From assembly GCA_020632665.1 (NCBI GenBank), contig JACKFC010000010.1, positions 62,001 to 126,000 on the forward strand: a stretch of DNA of 64,000 bases, given 5' to 3'. Under the pieces are notes generated by a model. That model saw nothing but the letters and a program-made list of their open reading frames with translations. It did not search any database and was not told where the DNA came from. The DNA comes from Deltaproteobacteria bacterium. GTDB taxonomy: Bacteria > Myxococcota_A > UBA9042. Within the stretch, counting starts at the first letter, position 1, and each line of letters opens with the position of its first letter. This document shows positions 17,601-26,077 of this stretch, in pieces. The translations under genes were made by a program, and so were the position numbers.

Positions 17601-20600
17601 TTGAACCGCGACTCTGCCGCGTCGCCGTCGACGTAGCCGCTGGTGCTCGGCAGGCCGGCGACCGTGGTCAGCACCAAGGGCTGACTGCTGCAGGAACCGC
17701 CCGAGCACGCCTCACCCGTGGTGCAGGCGCTGCCGTCGTTGCAGTCGCCGAGGCTCGGATCGTGGGTGCAGCTGCCGAGGTCCGGGTCGCAGCCGTCGAC
17801 CGAGCAGTTGTTGCCGTCGTCGCAGTTCTTCGCCGCGCCGGCGCATTGCCCTTTGTCGTCGCAGGCCGAGGTCGCGGTGCATTTGCTGCCGTCGTCGCAG
17901 GCGCTGCCCTTCGCCTTCGCGGTGTGGGTGCAACCCTTGGCCTTGTTGCAGGCGTCGGTGGTGCAGGGCGAGCCGTCGTCGCAGGCCGCCGTACCGAAGC
18001 GCAGCACGCGGACCTGGTGGCTCGGATCGACCACCCATAGGCGATCGCCGCTGCCCGCGCTGACGCCGCGGAGATTGCCCTTGGCGACGTGCAGGCCGAG
18101 CGCGACGCCGAAGCCGGCGAAGGGCGCCGAGCCAGCGGTGAGCAGGGTCGAGACCGCGCCGTTGTTGGCCGGATCGTAGAGGCGCAGCGCGGCGTTGGTG
18201 GCGATCGCCAGCCGTCCGCCCGGCATCGCGGCGAGGCCCCAGAGGTCGGGGAAGGTCGCTGAGGTCGCGGCGCCGTCCTGCGCCCCCGACTGTCCGGAAC
18301 CGGCGACGGTCGAGACGATATTGCCGGCGATCTTGCGGATCCTGCGGTTGCCGGCGTCGGCGACGTAGATCGCGCCGTCGCCGCCGACCGCCACGCCGCG
18401 CGGGACGCTGAACGTCGCCGAGGTCGCGGGGCCGTCCTGGTAGCCGCTCTGGCCCGAGCCCGCCAGCGTGCTGACCATCCCATCCGGCGCGAGCAGGCGA
18501 ATCCGCCGGTTGGACTCCTCGCTGATCACCAAGCCGCCGTCGGCCCGCCGCGCCACGCTGCGGATGCCGTTGAACCGCGCCGTGTCGCCCTTGCCGTCGA
18601 CGTAGCCGGTGCTGTTGTTCGCCGCGCCGGCGAGCAGCGTGGTGTAGCCGGCGCTGCCGACACGGATGATGCGCGCCGAGTCCGCCAGCCGCAGGCTGCC
18701 GTCGGGCCAGGCCGCGAGGGCCCGGAGATCGGTGAAGCGCGAGATCGGGCCGTAGCCCGTCGCCGCGCCGCTGACGTTGACGCCCGGGCCGGCCAGGGTC
18801 GTCACCGTCTTGCCGTCCGCCGAGAGCAGCCGGACGTTGTAGCGGCCGGCGATCGCCAGCGAGCCGTCGGGTCGCTCCGCCGCGTCGACCGGGGAGTAGA
18901 GCTTCGCGTCGGCGACGGCGCCATCGACGACCGCGGCGCTGCCGTTGCCCGCGACGGCGGTGATCGTGCCGACGCCGGCCTTGCACAGCCCACCGACGCA
19001 GGCGTCACCGAGGCTGCAGGCGTCGCCGTCGTCGCAGGCCTCGTCGTGCGCGGCGTGATTGCAGGTGCCGGTGCCGCTGTCGCAGGTATCGGTCGTGCAC
19101 GGGTTGTTGTCGCTGCAGTTCTTCGCCTCGCCGAGGCAGCCGCCTTTGGCGTCGCAGGCGGTGGCCAGGGTGCAGGCGTCGCCGTCGTCGCAGGGCTTGC
19201 CGGCGGCGATCGGGGTGTGGCTGCAGGCGCCGGTCTTCGGGTCGCAGGCGTCGGCGGTGCAGGGGGCGCCGTCGTCGCAGTTCACGGTGCCGGGGGTGAG
19301 GCGGCGGATGCGGTGGTTGTCGTAGTCGGCGATGACGATCGTGCCGCCCGGCTCCACTGCGACGCCGATCGGGTGGTAGAGCTTGGCGGTGCCGATATCG
19401 CCGTCAGCGAAGCCGTTGCTCGTGCCAGCAAGGGTGGAGACGACGCCCGCCGGCGTGATCATGCGGATCCGGCTATTGGTGAAGTCGCCGACGATCAGGT
19501 TGCCTGCCGCCGTCACCGTGATGCCGCGCGGGCTGGAGAAGCGGGCCGCGACACCGACGCCGTCGCTGTTGCCGTCGGCGCTCTGGCCAGCCACGGTCGT
19601 CACCTGCCCACCCTGGATGCGGCGGATGCGGTGGTTGCCTTGGTCGGCGACGTAGAAGACCTCGGGCGCGCCCTCGGCCACACCGTACGGGTACTTGAAC
19701 CGGGCCGTCGCGACCGGGCCGTCGAGGAAGGAGGCGGAGCCGCTGCCGGCCAGGGTCGACACCGTGCCGTTGCCGGAGATCCGCCGGATCCGGTGGTTGT
19801 CGCGATCGGCCACCACCACGTCGCCGTCGTCTGCGACCGTCAGCCCGGCCGGGTAGCGGAAGCGCGCCGTGGTCGGCGGCCCGTCCTGGTAGCTCGCGGA
19901 GCCATTGCCTGCGAGCAGCGCCGACTTCTTGCTGGCGATATCGATCGTCCGGACCCGGTGATGGTAGGTGTCGCTGACGTAGAGGGTCGAGCCGGCGAGC
20001 GCGATACCGGCAGGGCGGTAGAAGCGCGCCGAAGCGCCGACGCCCTCGCTGTAGCTGGACGAGCCGTTGCCGGCCAGCGTCGTCACCTGCCCCGTCGGGC
20101 TGATGACCCGGATGCGGTTGCTTTGGCCATCGGCGACGTAGATCGTGCCGTCCTTGTCTACCGCGACGCCCTCCGGGTAATCGAAGCGAGCCGACAGCGC
20201 CGGTCCGTCGAGGAACGAACTGCTCCCCGTCCCCGCCACGGTCGACAAATGCCCCGGCCCTGCCTGGCACTTGCCGCCCTCGCACGTATCGCCCGACGTA
20301 CACAGGCTCCCGTCGTCACACGGCCCGGTGATACCGCTGCTCAGGCATTTCCCGCTCGCCGTATCGCACCAATCCTTCGTACAAGCGTCCTTGTCGTCGC
20401 AGACCTTCGGCTGGCCGTAGAGGCACGCGCCGTCCTTGCAGCCATCGCTGGTGCAGGCGTTGTTGTCGGTGCAGTCGACCTTGCTGGCCCAACCCAGGCC
20501 GTCGCTCTGGCAGGTGCCGACCGCGACGCCGACGCAGGCTTTTTCGCCCGGCTTGCAGACCTGGGCCGAGCAGGCGCCTTCGACGCAATAGAGCTTGGTC

Positions 20601-22615
20601 GCGGCGCAATCCTGTTGGCCGATCCAGCCCGTTCCCTTGGCGTTGCACATCCCGGCCTTGCTGCCGTCGCAGCCCTTCTTCAGCGCTTCGCAGACGACCT
20701 TCTTGCAGCCCAGGCCATTGCAGATCTCGCCGCTCGGGCAGTCCGCGACGGTCTTGCCCAAGCCGTCTTCGTCGCAGGTCGCGAGCTGGTCGCCGGCGCA
20801 CTCGCTCGCCCCCGGCGTGCAGATCCACTTCACACAGGCGCCGTCCTTGCACGTCGTCCCGCTCTTGCAGCTCTCCAGCGTCGTGGTGCTGGTTCCGTTC
20901 TTGCTGCACTGCACCGCGTCGTCGCCGCTGCAGAAGGCCGTCCCCGCCTGGCAGATCACCGGCAGGCAGCTGCCACCGACGCAGGTGTGCTGGCTCGGGC
21001 AGCTGGTCTTCACCGTGGCGAGGCCCAGCGCATTGCAAGTCTCCGTCGCGCTGCCGTCGTCGCTGCAGACCACCGAGCCCGGCTTGCAGACGGTCGGCAC
21101 GCAGGCGCCGTCCTTGCACGTCTTGCCGTCGGCGGCGCAGTCCTGCAGCGTCGCCGGGCTGGTGCCGCTCTTGTCGCATTGCAGCCGCACGGTGCCGGCG
21201 CAATAGACCTCGTCGGCGACGCAGACGACCTTCTCGCAGGCGCCGTCCTTGCAGCCTTGCCCGCTGGCGCAGGCGCTGGTCGTCCAGGTGCCGTCCTTGC
21301 AGCCGACCACCGCGGCGCCGGCGCAGCTCGTCGCCGCGCCGGTGCATGCGTCGGGCAGGCAGACGCCGCCGGCGCAGGTGCCGGGGCCGCCGTCGGGCAG
21401 CAGCTTGCAGTCGCCGCTGGGCTGGTTGCCGAGGCCGTCGTCGTCGCAGATCGCCGGCTGCGTGCCGGCGCAGACCAGGCTCTTCGGCGCGCAGAGCATC
21501 GGCACGCACGCGGCTTTGCCGTCCTTGCTGCCGCACGCCTCGCCGAGCGCGCCGGGGACGCTGGCCTTGCACTTGCTCGACGCCCACGCCGTGCCTTCGG
21601 GCGCGCAGGTGGCGAGCACGCCGTCTTTGCAGGTCGTCTCGCCGGGTGTGCAGACCTTCGCCAGGCAGGCGCCGTCCTTGCACGCCTCGTCAGCCTTGCA
21701 GGGCGTCGCGGCGCCGAGGCCGACGCCGCGGGCGTTGCAGACCTTGACGCCGTCGCTCGTGCACACCTTCTCGCCCGGGGCGCAGATCTTCGGCTTGCAC
21801 GCGCCTTCGTAGCAGGCTTCAGTCGCCTTGCAGGCGCTGCTCTCGTAGCCCGAACCCTCGGCGTTGCAGCCGCCCAGCTCGGTCGGCGAATTGCATTGGG
21901 TCTGCCCCGCGGTGCAGACGTCCGGGACGCAGACGCCCTGCTTGCAGAAGCGCGCGTCGACGCAATCGTCGGCGCTGGTGCACTCGGCGCACAGGCCGCT
22001 GCTCTTGTCGCAGACGCCGCCGACGACGGCGCAATCCTTGCTCGACGTGCACTCCGGCGGCTTGGCGACGCAGTGGCCGAGCTTGCAGATCTGCCCGCTC
22101 CCGGTGCAGTCGCCGTCGGCGAGGCAATCGACGCAATGGCCGGCGTCCTTGTCGCAGACCGCGTCGTCGGCGATGCACTCCTTGTCGCTGGTGCACGCGA
22201 TCGCCGCGCCACACGCCTTGCCCAAGCACACGGTGCCAGCGGCGCAGTCGCCGTCCTGCAGGCAGGCGACGCATACGCCGGCGGCGAAATCGCACACCGG
22301 AACGGGCGCCTTGCAGTCGCCGATCGCCGCGCACGAGATCGGCCCAGCGTCGACCGAGCCACCGTCGCCGCCGGTGGTCTCAGCTGCGGTGTCGCTGCCG
22401 GAGCCGTCGCCGAGCTTGCCGTCGACGCCCTGCTGCACGTCGATCGCGCCGACGTCCACGATCGCGCCGTCCTGCGCCGCGTCGGCGACGTCCGGTCCTG
22501 GCTGCGTGCTGTCGCCGCCGCCGTTGCCGCAGCCGGTGATCGCCGTGAGAGCCAGCACCAGCGGCAAGGTGCGCACGGCGAGACGTCGCTGGTCGCGGGA
22601 GGGATTTGCAATCAT
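14627..22615 (-). CDS. Giant NHL-propeller/cysteine-rich lipoprotein with a C-terminal DUF1554-like domain
   Basis: About 2662 aa from ATG 22615, chosen because it places a standard signal peptide and lipobox (AITGC, Cys29) at the N-terminus; an in-frame ATG at 22663 would add 16 basic residues. The layout copies the 3110-aa neighbour: Asp/Gly-rich linker, many short cysteine repeats (to about residue 780), then four NHL propellers near 788-1108, 1215-1538, 1647-1968 and 2075-2392, separated by CDDG-x-PCT modules. The C-terminal 180 residues differ entirely: RRVFVTSEAFSPNFGGIDG, CEAAA, SWKAWLS, VWTGTNTSG and a final HLYCFEQ. This resembles DUF1554, a family related to the lectin/endostatin fold and known in secreted proteins of Leptospira and other bacteria. 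The upstream MOSC gene ends 69 bases away. The architecture suggests a surface protein whose end domain is the specific part. Confidence 0.85.
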   Translation of the reverse strand: MIANPSRDQRRLAVRTLPLVLALTAITGCGNGGGDSTQPGPDVADAAQDGAIVDVGAIDVQQGVDGKLGDGSGSDTAAETTGGDGGSVDAGPISCAAIGDCKAPVPVCDFAAGVCVACLQDGDCAAGTVCLGKACGAAIACTSDKECIADDAVCDKDAGHCVDCLADGDCTGSGQICKLGHCVAKPPECTSSKDCAVVGGVCDKSSGLCAECTSADDCVDARFCKQGVCVPDVCTAGQTQCNSPTELGGCNAEGSGYESSACKATEACYEGACKPKICAPGEKVCTSDGVKVCNARGVGLGAATPCKADEACKDGACLAKVCTPGETTCKDGVLATCAPEGTAWASSKCKASVPGALGEACGSKDGKAACVPMLCAPKSLVCAGTQPAICDDDGLGNQPSGDCKLLPDGGPGTCAGGVCLPDACTGAATSCAGAAVVGCKDGTWTTSACASGQGCKDGACEKVVCVADEVYCAGTVRLQCDKSGTSPATLQDCAADGKTCKDGACVPTVCKPGSVVCSDDGSATETCNALGLATVKTSCPSQHTCVGGSCLPVICQAGTAFCSGDDAVQCSKNGTSTTTLESCKSGTTCKDGACVKWICTPGASECAGDQLATCDEDGLGKTVADCPSGEICNGLGCKKVVCEALKKGCDGSKAGMCNAKGTGWIGQQDCAATKLYCVEGACSAQVCKPGEKACVGVAVGTCQSDGLGWASKVDCTDNNACTSDGCKDGACLYGQPKVCDDKDACTKDWCDTASGKCLSSGITGPCDDGSLCTSGDTCEGGKCQAGPGHLSTVAGTGSSSFLDGPALSARFDYPEGVAVDKDGTIYVADGQSNRIRVISPTGQVTTLAGNGSSSYSEGVGASARFYRPAGIALAGSTLYVSDTYHHRVRTIDIASKKSALLAGNGSASYQDGPPTTARFRYPAGLTVADDGDVVVADRDNHRIRRISGNGTVSTLAGSGSASFLDGPVATARFKYPYGVAEGAPEVFYVADQGNHRIRRIQGGQVTTVAGQSADGNSDGVGVAARFSSPRGITVTAAGNLIVGDFTNSRIRMITPAGVVSTLAGTSNGFADGDIGTAKLYHPIGVAVEPGGTIVIADYDNHRIRRLTPGTVNCDDGAPCTADACDPKTGACSHTPIAAGKPCDDGDACTLATACDAKGGCLGEAKNCSDNNPCTTDTCDSGTGTCNHAAHDEACDDGDACSLGDACVGGLCKAGVGTITAVAGNGSAAVVDGAVADAKLYSPVDAAERPDGSLAIAGRYNVRLLSADGKTVTTLAGPGVNVSGAATGYGPISRFTDLRALAAWPDGSLRLADSARIIRVGSAGYTTLLAGAANNSTGYVDGKGDTARFNGIRSVARRADGGLVISEESNRRIRLLAPDGMVSTLAGSGQSGYQDGPATSATFSVPRGVAVGGDGAIYVADAGNRRIRKIAGNIVSTVAGSGQSGAQDGAATSATFPDLWGLAAMPGGRLAIATNAALRLYDPANNGAVSTLLTAGSAPFAGFGVALGLHVAKGNLRGVSAGSGDRLWVVDPSHQVRVLRFGTAACDDGSPCTTDACNKAKGCTHTAKAKGSACDDGSKCTATSACDDKGQCAGAAKNCDDGNNCSVDGCDPDLGSCTHDPSLGDCNDGSACTTGEACSGGSCSSQPLVLTTVAGLPSTSGYVDGDAAESRFNYIGGVDATAEGVYAADTSNHVIRLYAGGKVTTLAGTPKTSGFQDGVASSARFSSPQGIAVRADGTIFIADRGNHRIRHLAKDQVATYAGSTSGYVDGPIGSALFAGPHDVLLDNNSRLWVADRNNHRIRRILPAGTVETVAGGNAGFQDGPGTSAMFSSPAAMALSPDGTSVYVVDLGNRRIRKVAPDGSVSTVLGNGASTLDALPTPTGGIGGPTGITFDSAGAMLVSVVDASTRVVLTMSGGKLELYFGELKKQGTLDGIPGAAQTYSPGALDRGPDGSIWLADNAALRAVLSKAKNCDDGSPCTTDACNAKTGACSNTKLATGSACTDGTACTSADACDAAGKCVGKVKDCSDGNVCTADNCDPFDGSCGHPHVDGPCDDGSACTVGEACAEGKCQTGPGMVETIAGDGTSGYADGAALAAKMQAATGLVVRKDGGVVFADTNNHRIRLLAGGQVTTLAGDGQKGYLDGKGAAARLSSPGGMAERADGGIVFFDQQNARIRLLAADGTVSTLAGSGQSGTQDGFPTSASFSVSGSVAQQGDVSWIIDSGNHRIRTVAKDGTVATVAGSSPGFQDGPASSARFSTPTQGAFAGGALYLADYGNHRIRKLAGGIVSTVAGNGSASYQDGPLGSNKLYYPVSITAAADGSIWFGSNQNRRVRRLDGAGVVSTVAGSGSNGSANGFGTAATFSTLNALAWKSGAGAIVGSTYALRLVRAPTKVCDDGLPCTVDACDAKTGACSAPKASDGAACVDDGKPCTEAMTCKAGACQGGKPKSCDDGDVCSKDSCDVVTGGCTHAPDSNAGCTAIRRVFVTSEAFSPNFGGIDGAHSTCEAAAAAAKLGGSWKAWLSTSSTYPNAYFNKSAVPYRLLSGVEIAKNWTDLVDGTLAAAISITELGTPVGTSSTSYCGSSGTPSVWTGTNTSGNRANSSSSIYYCGNWTTTTTSSNYRAYSGNANLANSKWTTNCSTQRCNYKGHLYCFEQSDHLVKQ

Positions 22616-22684
22616 GACGAGATCCCCGCGTCGAGCCCGCTGCCTTTGCGCTCGACGCCTCATATCGTTGATGGTCGAGCGACT

Positions 22685-23320
22685 CTACGTTTCGCGGGGC
22701 CCGCGCGCAACAACGCGAACTTCGTCACCGACCGCGACCTCGCCCGGGCGCAGCACACGCAAGAATAGGCCGCGCAGCCGCGACGCCTTCCACTGCTCGT
22801 CCGCCGTCAGCCGCATCGCGTCGATGCCGAAGCGCTGGGTGTAGAGCTTGCACCCCGTGTGGGCCTTCTCCGTCACTTCGCACGCTGCCGCGCCGACCTG
22901 GAGCACGCTGCCGACCGGCAGGTTCGCCTCCGAGAGGTCGAGGTCGAGCAGCAGGTTGTCGCCGGGCAGCGTGAGGTCTTGGCCGTTGCAGACCGCGCGT
23001 GCGACGCCGGCGTCCATCACCGAGAGCTGGTTCGCCGTACCGTATTTGTTGGCTGGGTCCCAGCGGTCACCCGGGAGCGGCGTGTTCGGCTGCAGCAGGA
23101 CGCGCGCGGGCGTGCTGCGCGCGTGATCGACAGCGCGGGCGACCAGCAGGACGACCCGCCCCACGTCGCGCGGTGGCCGATGTGCGCGCAGCGTCGCGAT
23201 CAGCGCCTCGCGTGGCAGGTGCAGCGCCGGATCGCCTGCGGGGACGGGGAGGATGGCCTCGGCGTCGATGGCGTCGCCGTTTGTTGCGTCTTCGGTCTTC
23301 TCTACAGGCTCACGTCGCAC
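22685..23320 (-). CDS. MOSC-domain protein
   Basis: 211 aa. The middle and C-terminal parts match the MOSC (molybdenum cofactor sulfurase C-terminal) domain of the YiiM-like kind: GDRW, QLSVMDAGVA, LPGDNLLLDLDLSEANLPVG, LQVG, CEVTEKAHTGC, and RLRGLFLRVLRPGEVAVGD. The conserved cysteine in the H-x-GC-K motif is present. Stand-alone MOSC proteins are thought to handle sulfur or molybdenum-cofactor-related groups; the substrate here is unknown. Its start lies 19 bases inside the end of the upstream C45-type gene, so the two are translationally coupled and probably part of the TetR-C45-MOSC operon. Confidence 0.8.
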   Translation of the reverse strand: MRREPVEKTEDATNGDAIDAEAILPVPAGDPALHLPREALIATLRAHRPPRDVGRVVLLVARAVDHARSTPARVLLQPNTPLPGDRWDPANKYGTANQLSVMDAGVARAVCNGQDLTLPGDNLLLDLDLSEANLPVGSVLQVGAAACEVTEKAHTGCKLYTQRFGIDAMRLTADEQWKASRLRGLFLRVLRPGEVAVGDEVRVVARGPRET

Positions 23321-25113
23321 AGCTGCACCCCGACCGTGACGCTGCGCGGGTCCACGCGGCGGGTCGCCGCGCGTTGGTAGGGCGCCACGCGCGGATGGTG
23401 GACGCCGGCGAGCTCGCGGCGCAAGGCCTCGGCGCGTCGGCGTTGTCCGGCCCCCTCTGCCGCCAGCGCGGCGAAGTGCAGCAGCCGGGCGCGGCCGAAA
23501 GGTCCCTTTTCGCTCGCGAGGCCGGCCTCGAATTGTGCTTCGGCCGTCTGCCAGTGGCCGCGCGTCAGGGCGAATCCGCCGGCCAGTAGGCGGTAGCTCG
23601 CCTCGGTCGGGTCGAGGTGGACGGCCGCGTCGATGGCGTCCTGCACCCGCACCGCCGGGCCGGCAGAGGCTTCGAGGCGCGCGGCTTCGAGCAGGTGGGC
23701 GTAGGCGCGGCCGCGGTCGCCGTGGCGGAACGCGGCGCCAGGGGCGTTCGGATCTGCGGCGAATGTGGCGCGCAGCTCGCCGACCTCGAGGCTGCGGACC
23801 GAGGGCGCGTCATCCCAGCGCCACGGCACGCTGATCCAGGGGCCGTGGCCGGTCGGCACCGCGCCGACCGAGACCAGCGTGCGCTGGCCGATCGGGTCGA
23901 TCACCACCGAGTGCACGCCATTGCTCTGCGCCAAGACGCCGCCGGCGGCGCGCAGGCTGCCTTCGACCTCGGGATCTTCGTGGCTGCCGAGCAACGTCGC
24001 GATCGCCTCTGCCGAGAGCCCCTCACCACCGAGGCCACGCAGGGCTTGCCGGCGCAGCGCCATGTGGCGGCCGTCCGAGTGCATGATCCAGCCCATCGAG
24101 GGCTCGAGCTCGCCCGACTGCAGCGCGCTGCTCTGGTAGCGGTTGGTGCAGGCCAAGAAGGGCTCGCCCGGGTTGGCGTGGGTCACGGTCACGGCCTTGG
24201 CGGTGAGCTCGACCAGCACGGCGCGGCGCTCGATCCCGCTCGCGACCACGATCCCCCAACTCGAGGCGACCGCCGCCTCGCGGGCGATCGCGACGGCCTC
24301 GTCGATGGTCGCGGCGCGGCGGATCATCTCGTGCACCAGGTCGACGGCGAGCCGGCCGTCCCAGCGCACGTCTTGGTGGAAGCGGGTGTGGATGGTGATG
24401 CACAGCCCCGCCTCGTTCCAGACGCTGACGCAGGGCGCGTCGGCGCCGCGGGTGGTGACGAATCCGTAGCGCAGGCCCTCGGTCGGGGTGGCGAAGGCGA
24501 TGACCGGCGCAGACTCCCAGACGCCCGTGCCGGGGAAGTCGAAATTGCGGCCGAGCAGCAGCTCGCCGTCTGCGCTCGCCGGCCCCCAGACCGCGAGCGT
24601 GCTGCACGCGCCGGGCACCAGCGCCGACCAGCGCCGCCCCACGGCCGGGACCCGCAGCTTGCCGGCGACGCCGATCACGTTCTGCAGCAGGTCCATCACG
24701 CCGAGGAAGGTGGCGTCCTCTTCGGGCCGGCCGAGCGCTTGGTAGAAGCGACGCGAGCGTTCGCGCAACGCCGCGGGCCGACGCCGCTCGAGTCGGGCGA
24801 GCAGGGCTTCGCTGACCCCGCCGAGCAGCAGCGGCACGCCGAGCTGCGCGGGGTGGGCGTGGGCGCCGGCGACCATCCGCTCGGCCATGCCGGGGTAATA
24901 GTCCAAGATCTGCTCGAAGCCACCTTCGCCGCGGAGCAGCTCGCCGTGCTGCTCGCCCATCGCGCGCTGATCGCCGCGGAGTTGCACCACCAAGGGCGGC
25001 AAGGTCGGCGCGCGCTCGGCCATCGGCGGGCCCTGCCACGCGGCATCGAGGGCGCGCTTGCGCTCGGCCACCCGGCGGAATTGCTGCTTCGTCACTTCGA
25101 TCGCCCGCATCAC
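23302..25113 (-). CDS. C45-family autoproteolytic acyltransferase/hydrolase
   Basis: 603 aa. Residues about 40-430 resemble the acyl-CoA:6-aminopenicillanic acid acyltransferase family (MEROPS C45, Ntn-hydrolase fold). The motif GACSTLAVWG around residue 169 supplies the candidate nucleophilic cysteine exposed by self-cleavage, followed by GELLLGRNFDFPG, VSVWNEAGLCITIH and TNRYQS, typical landmarks of the fold. The extra C-terminal 150 residues are helical with TPR-like repeats (RVQDAIDAAVHLDPTEASY). No signal peptide is seen, so it is probably cytoplasmic. It starts 25 bases after the TetR gene and overlaps the MOSC gene by 19 bases. The natural substrate (acylated amine or amide) cannot be read from the sequence. 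Confidence 0.75.
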   Translation of the reverse strand: MMRAIEVTKQQFRRVAERKRALDAAWQGPPMAERAPTLPPLVVQLRGDQRAMGEQHGELLRGEGGFEQILDYYPGMAERMVAGAHAHPAQLGVPLLLGGVSEALLARLERRRPAALRERSRRFYQALGRPEEDATFLGVMDLLQNVIGVAGKLRVPAVGRRWSALVPGACSTLAVWGPASADGELLLGRNFDFPGTGVWESAPVIAFATPTEGLRYGFVTTRGADAPCVSVWNEAGLCITIHTRFHQDVRWDGRLAVDLVHEMIRRAATIDEAVAIAREAAVASSWGIVVASGIERRAVLVELTAKAVTVTHANPGEPFLACTNRYQSSALQSGELEPSMGWIMHSDGRHMALRRQALRGLGGEGLSAEAIATLLGSHEDPEVEGSLRAAGGVLAQSNGVHSVVIDPIGQRTLVSVGAVPTGHGPWISVPWRWDDAPSVRSLEVGELRATFAADPNAPGAAFRHGDRGRAYAHLLEAARLEASAGPAVRVQDAIDAAVHLDPTEASYRLLAGGFALTRGHWQTAEAQFEAGLASEKGPFGRARLLHFAALAAEGAGQRRRAEALRRELAGVHHPRVAPYQRAATRRVDPRSVTVGVQLCDVSL

Positions 25114-25138
25114 GAACCTCCCCGTTCCACTTCCGGCC

Positions 25139-25846
25139 TCAATCCCAGCTCATCCAATCCGGCTTTTTCTCGACACTCCGTCGAGAAATATCCACCGCCG
25201 CTCTCACCTGCACCGCCTCTTCGACCTGCGCCGCCTCTTCGACCTGTGCCGCGCCGTCACGCCGCAAGGGCTCCAGCACAGCCGTCACGAAGGCCTCGAC
25301 CAGCGCCGCCGCGTCGATCCCGCGGACCAGGCCGTGAACCAGCGCGCCATCGAGCGTCGCTGCGCAGAGGTCGACCACGGCCGCCGCGTCGCAGGCCGCG
25401 ACCTGGCCCTGCGCAACGCCACGCTGCAGCTCCGCCACCGCTCCCTCGAAGAGCGGCGCGAAGCGCTCTCGAAACGTCGCCAGCGTCTCGTCCTTGCTGC
25501 CAGGCCGCGCCGTCGCCCACAGCTGCAGCAGCACGGCGAGCAGATCCGGATCTGCCCGGTAGAAGCCGACCGTTGCCCGCATCCATGCCGCCAGCGCATC
25601 CAGCGGATGCTCCACCTCGGCCACCGCGTTGGCGATCGCGATGCCCTGCCGCTCCAGCACGATCTCCAGCACATGCTCGAACAGCTCGGGCAACCCCTTG
25701 AAATACCAATACAGCGCGCTGCGCCCCATGCCGAGGTCGGAGGCGATCTCCGCCATCGAGACGCCGACGACACCGCGTGCTCGCAGCGCTTCGAATGCCG
25801 CGAGCACGACCGCCTCGTGCTTCTCTTCGTCGACCGGCCGGGCCAT
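25139..25846 (-). CDS. TetR-family transcriptional regulator
   Basis: 235 aa from ATG 25846, chosen because GGGAG lies 5 bases upstream; earlier in-frame codons up to 25930 would run through the promoter region. The N-terminus carries the TetR helix-turn-helix: VVLAAFEALRARGVVGVSMAEIASDLGMGRSALYWYFKGLPELFEHV. The remaining helices form a ligand/dimer domain, with a low-complexity C-tail (QVEEAAQVEEAVQV). The gene precedes the C45 acyltransferase and MOSC genes on the same strand, so it probably controls them and itself. Palindrome copies of the type TTCTCGAC-N5-GTCGAGAA occur at its promoter and inside its 3' end. The ligand is unknown. Confidence 0.88.
   Translation of the reverse strand: MARPVDEEKHEAVVLAAFEALRARGVVGVSMAEIASDLGMGRSALYWYFKGLPELFEHVLEIVLERQGIAIANAVAEVEHPLDALAAWMRATVGFYRADPDLLAVLLQLWATARPGSKDETLATFRERFAPLFEGAVAELQRGVAQGQVAACDAAAVVDLCAATLDGALVHGLVRGIDAAALVEAFVTAVLEPLRRDGAAQVEEAAQVEEAVQVRAAVDISRRSVEKKPDWMSWD
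25167..25187. promoter_or_regulatory. Perfect palindrome, candidate TetR operator (copy 1)
   Basis: TTCTCGAC, a 5-base spacer, and GTCGAGAA form a perfect 8-5-8 inverted repeat inside the 3' end of the TetR gene, about 55 bases upstream of the C45 gene start. A degenerate copy overlaps the TetR promoter at 25906-25926. Size and symmetry fit a TetR-type operator. Binding is inferred. Confidence 0.5.
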
Positions 25847-25905
25847 CTCCACTCCCACAGCACCGAGCGTGACCGTAGTTCCTCGACGCATTGTCAGGTT
25901 ATTAT

Positions 25906-25926
25906 TTCTCGACGAGGTGTCAAGGA
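25906..25926. promoter_or_regulatory. TetR promoter with a degenerate operator palindrome (copy 2)
   Basis: Read on the minus strand, a consensus -35 box TTGACA (25918-25923) is followed, after a 16-base spacer, by TAACCT as a possible -10. Over the -35 and spacer lies TTCTCGAC-N5-GTCAAGGA (plus strand), matching the perfect palindrome at 25167-25187 in the whole left arm and 6 of 8 positions of the right arm. This supports autoregulation of the TetR gene. Confidence 0.5.
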
Positions 25927-26013
25927 ACAAAGGTCAACCTCACCCCGCCTCGCCGCAGAGGTCGAAGCCGAAGCGAAGGCGAACGCCAAAGCGGACCGAG
26001 CCCAACGAAGAAA

Positions 26014-26050
26014 GCCTCGCCTCGGGCCCGATTGGAACCCGAGACGAGGC
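26014..26050 (-). terminator. Intrinsic terminator of the DUF2330 gene
   Basis: A 13-bp GC-rich stem (GCCTCG-x-CTCGGG with its complement, one mismatch) with an 11-base loop lies 27 bases beyond the DUF2330 stop at 26078. Read on the minus strand it is followed by TTTCTT. It separates the DUF2330 gene from the TetR promoter. Confidence 0.75.
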
Positions 26051-26077
26051 GTAATTCCTCGCGCGGTCGCGACCTGG

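Noticed and set aside
19046..22768. Long plus-strand frame (about 1240 codons) over the second giant gene
   Set aside because: Antisense shadow of the DUF1554-capped lipoprotein; composition is Arg/Ala/Val-rich with no recognisable motif.
23302..23320. A frameshift between the MOSC and C45 genes
   Set aside because: Both proteins are complete, with proper start and end; the 19-base overlap is an ordinary translational coupling.
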